Shown: positions 19,961 to 31,451 of the stretch, piece after piece
Numbering within the stretch: the first letter of the stretch is position 1
Layout of the letters: every line of letters starts with the position of its first letter
Assembly: GCA_029204225.1 (NCBI GenBank)
Contig: CM055113.1
Location: 34,626,557 to 34,690,556, forward strand
Direction: 5' to 3'
Length of the DNA stretch: 64,000 nucleotides
From: Diphasiastrum complanatum
Taxonomy: Eukaryota; Streptophyta; Lycopodiopsida; Lycopodiales; Lycopodiaceae
The notes under the pieces: generated by a model
Told to the model about the DNA's origin: nothing
What the model saw: only the letters and a program-made list of their open reading frames with translations
The model's database searches: none
Translations under genes and position numbers: made by a program

Positions 19961-20555
19961 TGGTATCATAGCTAAGTAAGAGAGTGATCATTGAATCATA
20001 AATCTTGTAAAGATCATTGGCAAAATTTGTTTTTGGCCAATACTAGTGAGGGCGAGTTTATCTAGAGTGATAGCTTGTAATCATTTGGATCAAAACGACT
20101 TGGAGGCTGTGTATGTACTTTTCACACGTGTGAAACCGTACAGCAACTTTCATTTCAAGTTACTTTGTGTCTGTTGGTCCCAAAATCACAATACTAGTTC
20201 ATTTTTAGTGCTTTTTTGAAGCATAGTATTGATCTAGATTCATTCTAGCTAATGCCTATGACCAAATAGTGTTTTGGATCACTAACGCTTTTTTTTTTAG
20301 AGTCTAAGATCAGATCTTAGAGGCTAATTTGTTCAGATCTTTAGTTGAAGTGAAATCTCTAAGAAAAGTGTAAAGCAATTTTTTTTGTGAGAGTGAAAGC
20401 TAGGGATTTTTGGCAAGATCTTTGTGTATCATTCAAGCTTGTGTGCTAGTTTGATATAGACAAGCCTATATGCATTCTAGTAAGCTTTAGGCCTTTCATA
20501 GATCTTTAAAATTCAGAAATCTTTGTGATTTTAAAAGAGAGCATTCATTCTAAAA
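19961..20555 (+). other. Copia C leader
   Basis: Primer site TGGTATCATAGC, then a non-coding leader with another perfect TTCACACGTGTGAA at 20121-20134 followed by CCGTACAGC. Confidence 0.8.
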
Positions 20556-23500
20556 TGTCATCCATGGGTGGATATTTGATGGAATCAAGTGAGAGACTCA
20601 CTTCCACAAATGATTCCATTTAGAAAGGAAGAATGGAATCACTCCTAGTGATCCATGATCTATATGACATAGTTCAAGGAGTTGAGGAAGAGCCTAAAAC
20701 TCCCCAAGAACAAGCCAAATACAAGAAGAGAGCAAGATTAGCTCTACATTGCATAAAGTTAAATGTATGCAATGACCTCTTGAAAGATGTGTCTTCTTGT
20801 ACCTCATCCAAAGAGGCTTGGGATTGATTAAAGAGCATCTAGGAATCCAATAATACTTCAAGAATCCTCATGCTAAGAAATCAAGTTTTCCAAAGCATGA
20901 AAGGAAGTGGAGAGAGTGGACAAGAGTATGTCCTTAGGATCAAATCTCTTAACAAGGAGCTAAGTGCAATACGAGAGAAGATCCAAGATCAAGAGCTAGT
21001 ACAAATCATCTTGAATGGACTAGGTGATGAGTTCACCAACTTAGTCCAATCATTTGACATTCAAGATACTCTTTCATCCATTGAAAAGTTACACAATGTT
21101 CTTGTGGCCGAGGAGAGTAGGCTTCTACACCTCAAGACAAGAATGGATAGCATGTCACTTAATGGAGGAGAGGAGAAAGCTAACTTTACATCTAAAGGCA
21201 AGAAGAAGCAACTTCCATTCAAGAAAAATCAATGCAAGGAGGCCGAGATGAAGAATGGAGGATCTACCTCCAAAGGCAAGGTGAAGAACAAGGCAAAACT
21301 CAAGTGTTTCTTTTGTGGAAAGAAAGGACACTTTGCCTCATAATGCTACTTGAAGAAGAGTCAACAAGCCAAAGGAGGTCAAGGGAACATTGCTCAAGAG
21401 AAAGAAGAAGAGCATGGATTCAACACATCCTTAATGGTTGCATCTACACCAACTTCAAGTCAAGACACATGGTGGATAGATAGTGGGGCTATTTCCCACA
21501 TGTCTTTTAACAAGCATTATTTTTCTACTCTTCTATCTTGTAATAACTCTAAGAAGTCAATATACACTGCTAGTGATCAAGCATGGAAGATAGATGGCAT
21601 AGGATCTATACCTCTTTGCTTAGGCACATCTAAAAGGATAGATCTAGATAATGTTTTATATATTCCTACCAATTCAAGAAACTTGCTTAGTGTAGGACAA
21701 TTAATGGACAGTGGACTAGATGTACATTTCAAGAATGGAGTTTGTTCCATCTTGAAAAATGATAAGTGCATAGCTAGTGGTATTAAGCAAGGTAGAATTT
21801 TCAAGTTGGATGCTAATGTTGCAAGTGAAAGCGTGAACTTGGCTAGGAAGGAGCTAACTCAAGTGGAGCTTTGGCATAAGAGATTAGGCCATCCTAATCT
21901 TCATCTATAGAGTCATTGGCAAGCAAGGAACTAGCTCTCAGCCTACCAAGAGCTTTCAAGAAGTGTGGAAAGATGTGTGAGGCATGTGGCCTTGCAAAGT
22001 CACACAAATATTCTTACAAGAGATCTTCATCAAGATCTCTCTCTCCCTTGGATCTCATACATTCTGATGTACATAGCTTTTCACATGCAAGTAATAGAGG
22101 TGCCTTGATGTATGTAGCTTTTATAGATGATTGTACTAGATTCACATGGATTGAGTAACTATAAAAAAAAGTCTTGTTTATGAACCTTTCATTAAGTTCA
22201 AGTCTCTAGTAGAGAAACAACTTAGTACTTCTATCAAAGCACTAAGATGTGATAATGGAGGAGAGTATACCTCCAATAAAATGAAAGACTTTTGTGAGAT
22301 CAATGGCATTAAGTTACAATACACTTGTTCCTACACCCCCCAACAAAATGGGGTGGCCGAGAGGAAAAATAGGAGTCTATGTGAGTGTGCAAAGTCGTTA
22401 AGACTTGATGCATCACTTCCCATCTCATTTTGGGGAGAAGCTATAACATGTGCTAATTATTTGTGTAATAGACTTCCTAGTAGTGCTATAGATGGGATCT
22501 CACCTTATCAAGCCTTGTTTGATAAGAAACCCAATGTAAAAGACTTTAAGATCTTTGGATTTATTTGTCATGTTCACATCCCTTTGGAGACTGGAAGGAA
22601 AGAAGATGCTACCTCCTTCAAAGGGATCTTTGTTGGCTATGGAAAAAATAGCAAGGGGTATAGGATATATGATCCTATATTCAAGAAAGTAAAGGTAAGC
22701 AACGATGTACTTTTTGATGAGTCACAATTTGCTAAGAACTTGTCAAATGGATCTAACCCATTGTGCATTGAAGATCTTGACAAATCCGAGGAGGATCTTG
22801 ACAAACCCGAGAAGGATCATGACAAACCCGAGGATGGAGACATGGATCCGAGTCAAAAGGGGCCGAGAAGGTCATCAAGGAGCAAGGCCGAGCCCTCAAG
22901 ACTCACCTATGTGGACAAGGGAAATCAAAAGGAAGACTCTACACCTTCTACCTCTTACTCCTTCTTAGCTACATTACTTGAAGAACCATCATCTTTTGAA
23001 GAAGCATATAAATCTAGAGTTTGGAGAGATGCAATGCAAGTAGAGTATGATGCATTAGAAGAAAATCATACTTGGAATCTTGTGGATCTTCCAAGAGGGA
23101 GAAAAACCACTTGCATGTAAGTGGATTTATAGAATAAAGTACAATAAAGATGGATCTATTAGTAAGTACAAAGCTATACTTGTTGCTAAGGGATTTCTTC
23201 AAATAAAAGGATTGGATTATGAAGAAACATTTGCAATTGTAGCTAAGCTTGTAACTATTAGATTAATCATTTGCATTACTACTTTGTTCAAGTGGGATCT
23301 CTACCAAATGGATGTGACAAATGCCTTCTTACAAGAGGAAATCTACATGATGCAACCCGAGGGCTTCGTCAAGGTTGGTGAGGAGCAAAAGGTGTGCTAC
23401 TTAAGGAAGAGCCTATATGGCTTGAAGCAAGCACCTAGAGCTTGGTACTCTAGGTTGCATGATTTTCTCTATTCCCTTGGCTTTGTATTAAGTGCTTATG

Positions 23501-24522
23501 AACCTTCTTTACATTTCAAATGTAATGAAGGAAAGATCATCATTTTTGTGCTTTATGTTGATGACATCATTATGACAGGAAATGATGATGATGGCATAGG
23601 CAAAGTAAAAGTTGATTTATCTAGTGAGTTCAAGATGGTAGATCTAGGCTTCCTAAAGTTTATACTTGAGATAGAAGTGTCTAAAAGTAGCAATTGTACT
23701 TTCATAAGTAAATCTAAGTATGCTACTTCCATTCTTGAAAGATTTGGTATGAAAGATTGTAAGGGGATTGACACCCCTATGGAGCATGTTGTGAAAGCAA
23801 CTAATGAAGGTGTTGAAGCATCCTTTGAGGACATCACCCTCTTTAGGAAGTTTATAGGCTCTCTAATCTATTTGACCATCACTAGACCTGACTTAAGTTT
23901 TTGTGTAAGCAAGTTGAGTCAAATTATGCAAGCTCCTTTAGTTCATCATTGAAAAAGTGTCAAGAGAGTACTTAGATATGTTTCTAGTACTAGATTTTTT
24001 GGCATACTTTATGAAGGATCTAACTTGCACTTGAGAGCCTACTCGGATTCAGATTTTGCAGGTGACAAGATGGATAGGAAGTCCATTAGTGCATTTGCAA
24101 CATTTCTTTGTGGAGAAGTAATATCTTGGCTTTCCAAAAAGCAAGATACAATCTCACTATCTTCTTGTGAAGCCGAGTACAAGGCATTGACTTCAACAAC
24201 CAAAGAGCTCCTATGGCTAAGAAGACTCTTGATAGAACTACATGTGCTAGAGGCCGAGGAGATCCCTTACATATTTTGTGACAATCAAGCTTCTCAACAA
24301 ATTGCTTTAAATCCTATCTTCCATGCTAGAACAAAGCATATTGAGATAGCTCACCACGTTGTGAGGGAGAAAGTACAATCCAAGGAGGTGCAACTACATC
24401 ATGTACCATCATCCGAATGCATAGCTGATATCTTAACCAAGCCATTGTCCAAAGATCCATTTTCTATTTTAAGATATTCTCTTGGAATTGTAGATAGATG
24501 TACAATAGATTTGCCAAGTTAG
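20556..24522 (+). pseudogene. Copia C gag-pol with multiple stops and frameshifts
   Basis: Gag from ATG 20556 has nonsense codons near 20622, 20826 and 20841 and a TAA inside the knuckle (CFFCGKKGHFAS, stop, CY) near 21341. Protease DSGAISHMSF is near 21480. A frameshift near 21908 leads to pre-integrase (CEACGLAKSHKY) and HSDVHSF; two stops follow at about 22158-22166. Integrase continues with GGEYTSNKMK and NGVAERKNRSL. RT 23080-23952 has VLYVDDIIMTG; RNase H 24025-24522 has DSDFAGDKMDRKS and SSCEAEYKAL. Order and length are those of a complete copia. It is inactive. Confidence 0.92.
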
Positions 24523-24535
24523 AAGTGAGGAGGAG

Positions 24536-25397
24536 TGTTGAAAATTGTCACTTCTCACTTGACATTGGTTAGTGTAAATATTGATCAAACATTAGAATAA
24601 TGTGATGATCTGATTTCACACATGTGGAGCCTGTTCCCACGTGTGAAAGGATGTACTTTTCATGCTTGTATATATCTAAATTGATTTTGTATCAATCTAG
24701 TTAGTGTGAACATGATATGACTCATTTTTTAGTCAAGTTGACTAGTCACCTAGAAATTAGCTTTTCCTTGCATGTGCATGAGTAAATGCTCCCACATGGC
24801 AAGTGGATGTTCACACATGTGTATAGAGTACTAGAAGATAAGAGTTGACCATTTTTCTTAGATCCTATTTTGTAAGAAATATTCCTATATTCTAGGAGAC
24901 TAGCTTTTTGGATTTTAGCCATATTGTAGAAGGTCAACTATTGGATAAGGATCAAGGATGAATCAAATGGATAGATCTGAGTGATGTGGCACTCTTCACA
25001 CGTGTGAAGACCTGCTGGACTGTACTAGACTCGTGGATGTACTTGATCCATAAAAGGATCATCATTTTGCTAGGAAGATTGATGAGACTTTTGCATTCTA
25101 CACTTTTGTGAGATTCTAGTCATTTGTCTTGTGATTTCTATGAATGATTGCTATCTAGGATGATTGTACTTGTTGTTTTAGGTGCAGGCCGTATATTGGA
25201 CAGTACTCCACACGTGTGAGGCCACTCTCACTAATTAATAATGTGTTGATACATTGCTCTTGCTTAAATCCAAGTGTAGTGAATCTAGATCAAGATCTAA
25301 TGTGTAGAACTTGATAGATCCATTGATTAAGCAACCAATAACTCTCTATGATTGTAAAGTACAATCATTATTGTCCTAAAAACTGTAAAATTTATCA
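24536..25397 (+). repeat. 3' LTR of copia C
   Basis: 862 bases, preceded by the purine tract GAAGTGAGGAGGAG. TTCACACGTGTGAA is conserved at 24995-25008; another CACACGTGTG lies at 25209-25218. Confidence 0.95.
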
Positions 25398-26262
25398 CAT
25401 CTACAAAGGAAACAAAGCAATTTGCTCCTCCTTTGATCTTAGTTGATGAGAAATAAACATCAGAGTGCACAAGTTCAAAAGGTTGCTTTGTCTTGATACT
25501 TGATTTAGGAAAAGGCCTTATGTGTGACTTTGCCAGCACACAAGCTTCACAAGGTAGAAGCTCCTTTGACAGTGTCTTTGGTAGACCAACAGCTTTTCCT
25601 TCTTTGACCATAGATTGCATGGCTTTGAAATTGGGATGACCCAATCTCTTGTGCCACAGATCCTCTTATAGAATCTTGGTCTCATAAGCAATATCTGAAA
25701 TGTTAGCACTCTCCCTAGAATCTAATTTGTACAACTTACCAATTCTAGATCCTCTAGCAATAACTTCATTTTCTCTTGAGATTATACACTTGTCAACTTG
25801 AAACTTGACATCCAATCCACTATCAAACAACTGTCCTACACTAATGAGATTCTTGGTCAATCTAGGTACATACAGTACATCATGTAAGCAAAAAGATTTG
25901 CATGCAATGGAATACTACCTATTTCTTCAATCCTACACTCAACATCATTAGCAGTATAGATTGATCTTTTTGCACCTAGATATGGCATGAGATTAGTGAA
26001 AGAGTTCCTAGAACTAGACATATGGGTACACAAAGCAATGCTCTCAATGGAGGAAGAAATTGTGACAATGATCTATTGATCTCTCTCAACAATACAATAA
26101 GTTTCTCCAACCAAAATGCTTTCAGTAAAAGGTAACGGAAAGTGATCATTAGAGGAGTTCTCAATATCAAAAAGACCCTTTGTAAAGATACTTTTATTTT
26201 TTTCTTTAGTTTTGACTGTCACCAGGCCCAATCAAAATGCACAGATTTGAAATCTACGTAAC
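25398..26262 (-). pseudogene. Copia D, 5' part: protease region to pre-integrase
   Basis: Minus strand: TANDVECRIEEIGSI near 25940, LTKNLISVGQLFDSGLDVKF near 25855, HKRLGHPNFK and CEACVLAKSH near 25640-25520, FVSFVD at the element C junction. Several stops. The distal end (26149-26262) is also present in locus copy A. Confidence 0.85.
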
Positions 26263-26568
26263 GTAGTTCAAATTAACTAAAAACTAAAAATACAATATAG
26301 AAAACTTTGAAATTTGTGTCTGGGCAGCATGGACGTCCCATTGGTTTCTTCTTCCTATCCGACACGTGCTAATCTGCCCGACGTCAATATCTCAAGTTAA
26401 ATTTACTTTACTATGTTGGTTAGTATAATGAAATTTTCTAACTATACTAGTTACAGGTATAGAAAAATAGTATTTACAATTACACAAAATATGGTATATG
26501 CAGTAACTGTGACTATGTTGGCATTCACATTAGATTAAATGTGATATGAAAAATTAAAATTAAGTAAC
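26263..26568. other. About 300 bases present only in copy B
   Basis: Between shared AACG and TTAAGTA sequences. AT-rich apart from a GC-richer stretch at 26325-26385 with two ACGTC/GACGT pairs. It may be the upstream region of gene X deleted from copy A, or an insertion in B. No termini recognised. Confidence 0.5.
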
Positions 26569-26609
26569 ATATCAGAGAGATTTTTGGCGCCCAAGCTTTG
26601 AAAATAGCA

Positions 26610-27981
26610 ATGGTGAGGAGACCCAAATCTATAATCGATTCTGTGATTCTTTACAATGAGAAAGATGAAGCTGATAACTGGAAGCCAACAAAATATACGA
26701 AGAACTCATGGGTATTGCTACATCCATCATCAAAGGGCAATTTTTGACAAAAGAAAACAGCAAAAATGACTTACAAATCTTATTGGAAAGCAAAAAATTT
26801 GGAGTTTAAGACTACCCCGGGAGGTCAATCGATATCAGAAGTCTTAGTGCAACATGTATATATGCATTCAGAAATCAAAGTACATGATATCAATCCTCAT
26901 GATCATCAAAAATGTAATTGTAATTATATCAAAACATATGCACTCTACAGCAATCATAGGTGATTTCCTTTATTGATGCTCTTCAGATTATGATTTAAAT
27001 GCTTCAACATTGTTTTTTTCTTTCAGATTTATATCCATCATGCATAAGTGAATGGGAGCCTGCACAATCACTTGCAAGAATATTAGACGTGATTCACTTT
27101 GATGTTGGAAAGCTACAATACAGAGGAAGAAGTCCAAAGGAACTTGCAGATTGTGGTATCTATTTTTATGAATCTTTATATACGCCACAAACAGATGGAG
27201 GTTTTGGCAAGCTCAAAGCAATTCCATTGCCTAGTTTTCAAAGTGATGAGTGGCCTACTCCTGACAGCATTGTTTCTGAATCCTTGAGATGCAAGCTACT
27301 CATTGATATTAAAAATGCTATGAAGATAAGCATAGGCTCGAAAATTGTTCACCTAAGTTGGTTTATCTCATTGCATACATTTGTTGATTTTTTCTCGAGT
27401 GCTAGTGTTCGTATGACACCAACTTTATTTGTTTGCAAGGATTTATCAGATGAGACTTTGTCAAATCTCATGGATCAAGGCTGGGATAGTAAAACAAATA
27501 ATGACATAGAATGCAGGATTAAAAAGTCCTCAATGACCTTTCGTTATCATATCGAAAAGCAAATGCTCAGTCTCACATTTAGCTACCAGAGATACAAGAA
27601 AATTGAAGGTACATGGCTATCACTGGATCAAGACTTTGAACTAAATGGTCAGACAAACCGAATGGAGATAAGCATTATCTACAATGAGGAATATTTGACT
27701 ATGGTTGAGGTGGAAGAGCACTGGAAGCTTGATTTTATCAGAATAGAGCTCATGCTATCACAAACCAATCTACCAACATATTTCAGATTTATCATCAACG
27801 GAAGACTCGTAAGTACTTTATGTTTATTGCCATTTAAAAATAGAACAAAATAATAGAAAATCTCATCATTTACAATTGCACATTAATATTTGTCATGTCA
27901 CAGATGCAAAAAAGACAGGAGCTAATAACGTGCTGCAAAGATCTACATACTGGGAGAACAATAGTTTCGAATAAACTTTAG
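26610..27981 (+). pseudogene. Unrecognised gene X, copy B
   Basis: Exon one: ATG 26610, broken by TGA near 26746 where copy A has CGA. Exon two: 27027-27808 after a good TTTCAG acceptor, fully open for 260 codons (GKLQYRGRSPKELADCGIYFYE, WPTPDSIVSES, EEHWKLDFIRIELML), ending at a GTAAGT donor. Possible last exon 27904-27981, in phase (MQKRQELITCC, stop TAG). The exon one/two junction is not resolved because phases do not agree with the obvious GTGATT donor. I cannot name the family. Exon two is the best query for a search. Confidence 0.6.
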
Positions 27982-28158
27982 TAAAAATCTGTGTATACAC
28001 CCTTTCATTCAATAAATAAAAGCCCAAGTTGGGCATCTATACATGTATTTTGTGCTCCCAAATTCATAAACTGGAGCAGCATTTGATATATCAATGTATA
28101 TTTTCTATGAAGTCTATACATGTATTTTTGTTCTATGATATCTATATTTTTTCTGATC

Positions 28159-29160
28159 TTAATTTAGTATAACTACATCATCCTTTGCACCATCATCAAT
28201 AACGGGAGGCTGAAGCCTTGTCCTAGCCAATATACTCAAAATAATTTCTTGTCTAAATCTGTACACCTGGCTTGATGTGTACTCAGGAAGTGTAAACTGC
28301 AAAATAGAACATTCATGTATTAGTAATGGCCAATAACATCACCAGAATAGAAAACTAATAATGATTTCAAAATAAGAATAAACAGGATTTATTACCTTAG
28401 AAATATCAACATCTTGTTGAAGGATGAACCACTCAAAAAACAACTTGGCATTGTACAATATGTACCACCCACAGCTGAATGAATCATTTTGCTGGGGTGA
28501 CTGCAAAATAATTCAGCACACAAGAAATCAATTATGAAAAAATGCTATTAAAAAAGACAGAGTTTACCTCCAAGCTGACGATCTGTCAGTCCATGGAATG
28601 GGGAACATCTGTAGGAATATATTTACTTAGATATGGAATGTATATATCTACATCCTTATGCGTATTTCTCGCCGAATTCATCTTGACACAAGAACATTTA
28701 ATAATATTATTTACATATCTCTTAATAGAGATCAGGTTTAAACTCTAGTGGTCACTGCAAAATAAGATTGAAAGTACTTTAGCGGCAATTCTGAGAACTA
28801 TTTAAATTGAAAATGTCAATGTTAATGCATAAAACAGGAAGAAGCACTTAATATATCCTACTTGGTATGATAAGGAATGACCAGATACTTTGTTGTTGGT
28901 GTGAATCCACTTGTCAGACACTGTGACAATGTGTCATTATTCTCCTCGAAGGCCTGGAGCAGAAAGTTACTCAGCACCAGCAACTCGTTTGATGAATCTC
29001 TTGCAATGTCAAATTGCAAGAGTGTCAGCCCAGACTCTATCACAGGATCATGATAGAAGCCTGTCTGTCTTTGAGATCCAGGCAATCTAGAACTCTAATA
29101 TTAATACTAAAATCAAGTTCATCTAGTCTAAAACAAAAAGGAGTACCAATTGTATCTATA
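28159..29160 (-). pseudogene. H3-Ulp1 fusion gene, copy B (truncated, nonsense-mutated)
   Basis: Exon 1 (part) ends at 28862 with an intact GT donor (28861-28860) that copy A has lost. Exon 2, 28754-28568, has two nonsense changes: the Trp of DHW is TAG, and DWEIV has TGA. Exon 3, 28500-28396, is uninterrupted and keeps QQNDSFSCGWY. Exon 4, 28296-28159, ends TAA. A one-base deletion near 29050 shifts the frame in exon 1. The H3 part is missing because copia E begins at 29164. Splice sites and phases match copy A, which supports the gene model. Confidence 0.85.
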
Positions 29161-29163
29161 GCA

Positions 29164-29988
29164 TGTGCAAAAAGTACAAAAAGGACCAAGAGTGGATCCT
29201 AATCTGATCCTCAAGAGGGATTGGTTGTCATATTACTTGATCTATCAATCTACTTCAAATTAAGATCAATCTAGATCAATTCTAGACACAAATCCTAACA
29301 AGAACAATCATTTATTGAAGGTAAGTGTACTTTATGGTTTCACACGTGTGAAACACTGTATGAGTACGGACTCCAACCTGAAAATCAAGTACACATTGAT
29401 AAAATCACAAAACAATCAAAACAAATTTAGACAAATGGAGAGAATCACTCAAAATTGCTTCCAAAACCAAGACTGGTGTCTCACATTGATTATGGCCAAA
29501 TGTGGCTCTATATATACAATAAGTGGGAGCTCGTGGTACTGATCATCCCTATGATCCCACATGTGTGAAGGTGCTTTGTCATATGATGATTTATCATGCA
29601 AAACTGACACTTGGACAAAACCTTCTATTTTGAGCAGTCCATTTTCCTTCTATATGGAGATCTACTTGGAAATCTTCTAGAAGTCAAAATTTGCCTACTT
29701 CAGCTTATTCCACACATGTGAGCTGTCCTCTACACATGTGATATGACATCTAACCAAAGGATGTGGCTCATGCAATCAATAGATTGATGCCATGTGTCAC
29801 ATGTTTAGAAAACTAGTTTTTGGCCTTTTTAGCCACTAGAACTTGAATTAAATCATATGTACAGCCTATATGATTATGGTACATGACAAGTACATAATTT
29901 TCACATGTGGAAACAGGCTCCACACATGTGTAATCATCTATATACAAGATTTTTGGCCTCTACCAAACTTATTTTTGCATTTTTCACA
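29164..29988 (-). repeat. 3' LTR of copia E
   Basis: 825 bases. Contains TTTCACACGTGTGAAA at 29338-29353 next to a GTACGG, and several CACATGTG variants. Confidence 0.85.
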
Positions 29989-30221
29989 CTCCTCCTCAAA
30001 AATCTAGCTTGGTAAATCTAGCTTGAAGGAAAACATGATGATCTTGAACTTGACTCCATGGGCTGAATTGGTCTTTGCTGGTTCAAAAGGTGTGAATATC
30101 AGCCAATGAGCTTGATGTTGATCTGAAATCACCATATCCATGATAGTGCTTCTTTAATGTTGACATCTTTGATGAGCTTGAGAGCTTTGCACCATCCTAG
30201 AACCTCCAAAATTGATTCCTT

Positions 30222-31451
30222 CTAATTTTCATATAGATGCTTGACCTTGAGGCTTGCTCCTTCACATGAGATATGCTCCTCTTTCCCTTGAAATGTGAGC
30301 CACATGGGTTCGACCATGTTTCTTGAGTTTCTTTTTGGAATCACAACTTGAGAAGGTCTCTCCTCCTCAATCCTTGGCACACTTGAACCTTGAGATGATT
30401 CTTTAAGATCCTCTTCATGGTGCTCCTTCTTGATGGAAATCCGAGACCTCCATGTCTCATAATGATCACAACAAGTATGACCATTCAATATGCACTTCCT
30501 ATGATTATCAAGATTACTTATGCTAGAAACATAAGTCCAAAAATCACCACAACTTGGCATGATTTTTCCAATATTGAAATCAAAAGGTATCTCCATCTCA
30601 ATAAGGCTAACTATTTGCTTATGGATATAAGTGTCCACCTACTCTCATAAGAAGTTTACAACTTGCCTTTAGGATTGAAAACATACAATTTTCATCTTTA
30701 TGAAATGAAACCAAAAGATCCTACATTATGAAGATATTTCCATTTCCTTGACTTCATAACTAATGTAAGCTTACAAGGACAACATATTTTGCTATCTTTT
30801 AAGGCATCACACTCAACTAGTATTGCCTTAATCCACCTTTGAGATACAAACATCTCTTCAAAGCAAAATCGTTCTTCATAAGTTGACATGAGAGCATAAA
30901 TGAAACTATTTTCATTTTGTGATTGCTCCTTATTCTTGATTGATTTCTCTTGGATCATAACAATAAGTTTGAACTTATCTAAAGTTCCAAGCAAAATACT
31001 TTCCAAGGACATAAAATAAATCCAAGTTACTTTCATGAAAGTGACATCTATCTTTGCATCTTGAACCAAACAATGCACTTCCAAATGAAAATTTCAAAAT
31101 ATTTGACTTTTGAAGACAAATCTTGCAAGTCCTTGTGAGACTCCAAGCCTCATTCACCTTTCCACAAAGGAAACACCTTTCCTTGGACTTGTCCTTCTTG
31201 TATTTTCATTTCGAACTTGAAGCTCCATCCTTCACCTCGGCCCCCTTGCCTTGGTTCTCCTTGGATGGATTGGTCTTCTTTTTGTAGCATCTTGAGAAAA
31301 TATATCCTCCCTTGCCACAAAGGTTGCACTTAGGATCATTTCTTTCCTTCAATAGGATGCCACCTATTGATGCCATGTGAATGAAAACCTGTGATATGAT
31401 TCTACAAATGTAATTTGTGACTTTCAAGAGACTAGATTTGAACATCTTCAT
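30222..31451 (-). pseudogene. Copia E internal coding scraps
   Basis: The gag start MASIGGILLKE runs straight into a knuckle CNLCGKGGYIFSRC (31340-31270), so the capsid region is deleted. The knuckle has Tyr where the zinc-binding His should be. Downstream, 31084-30698 keeps bits of the RT-start region (FVSQRWIKAILVECDALK). 30638-30222 keeps the pre-RT linker (KRNSRNMVEPMWLTFQGK). No catalytic domain is complete. Confidence 0.65.

Larger units (their letters stand above)
19092..25402 (+). mobile_element. Copia element C, nearly full length but decayed, nested in copia D
   Basis: LTRs 19097-19960 (864) and 24536-25397 (862) start TGTTGAAAATTGTC and end AAATTTATCA. CATCT is duplicated at 19092-19096 and 25398-25402. 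The primer site at 19961 is TGGTATCATAGC, one base off the usual. LTRs differ by an estimated few per cent by eye. Removing C and one CATCT restores a continuous VDDYTR-type integrase junction in D. All pol domains are present but carry many stops and frameshifts. Confidence 0.95.
26149..29163. repeat. Segmental duplication, copy B (no copia A or B)
   Basis: Second copy of the gene X / H3-Ulp1 locus. It holds both pre-insertion sites: AGTAATGG where copia A entered and TACCACCCACAG where copia B entered. It is cut on the right by copia E. Confidence 0.92.

Noticed and set aside
3061-29160. Giant-virus origin for the histone plus peptidase pair
   Set aside because: Spliceosomal introns with matching phases in both copies and plant-like H3 sequence argue for a nuclear plant gene.
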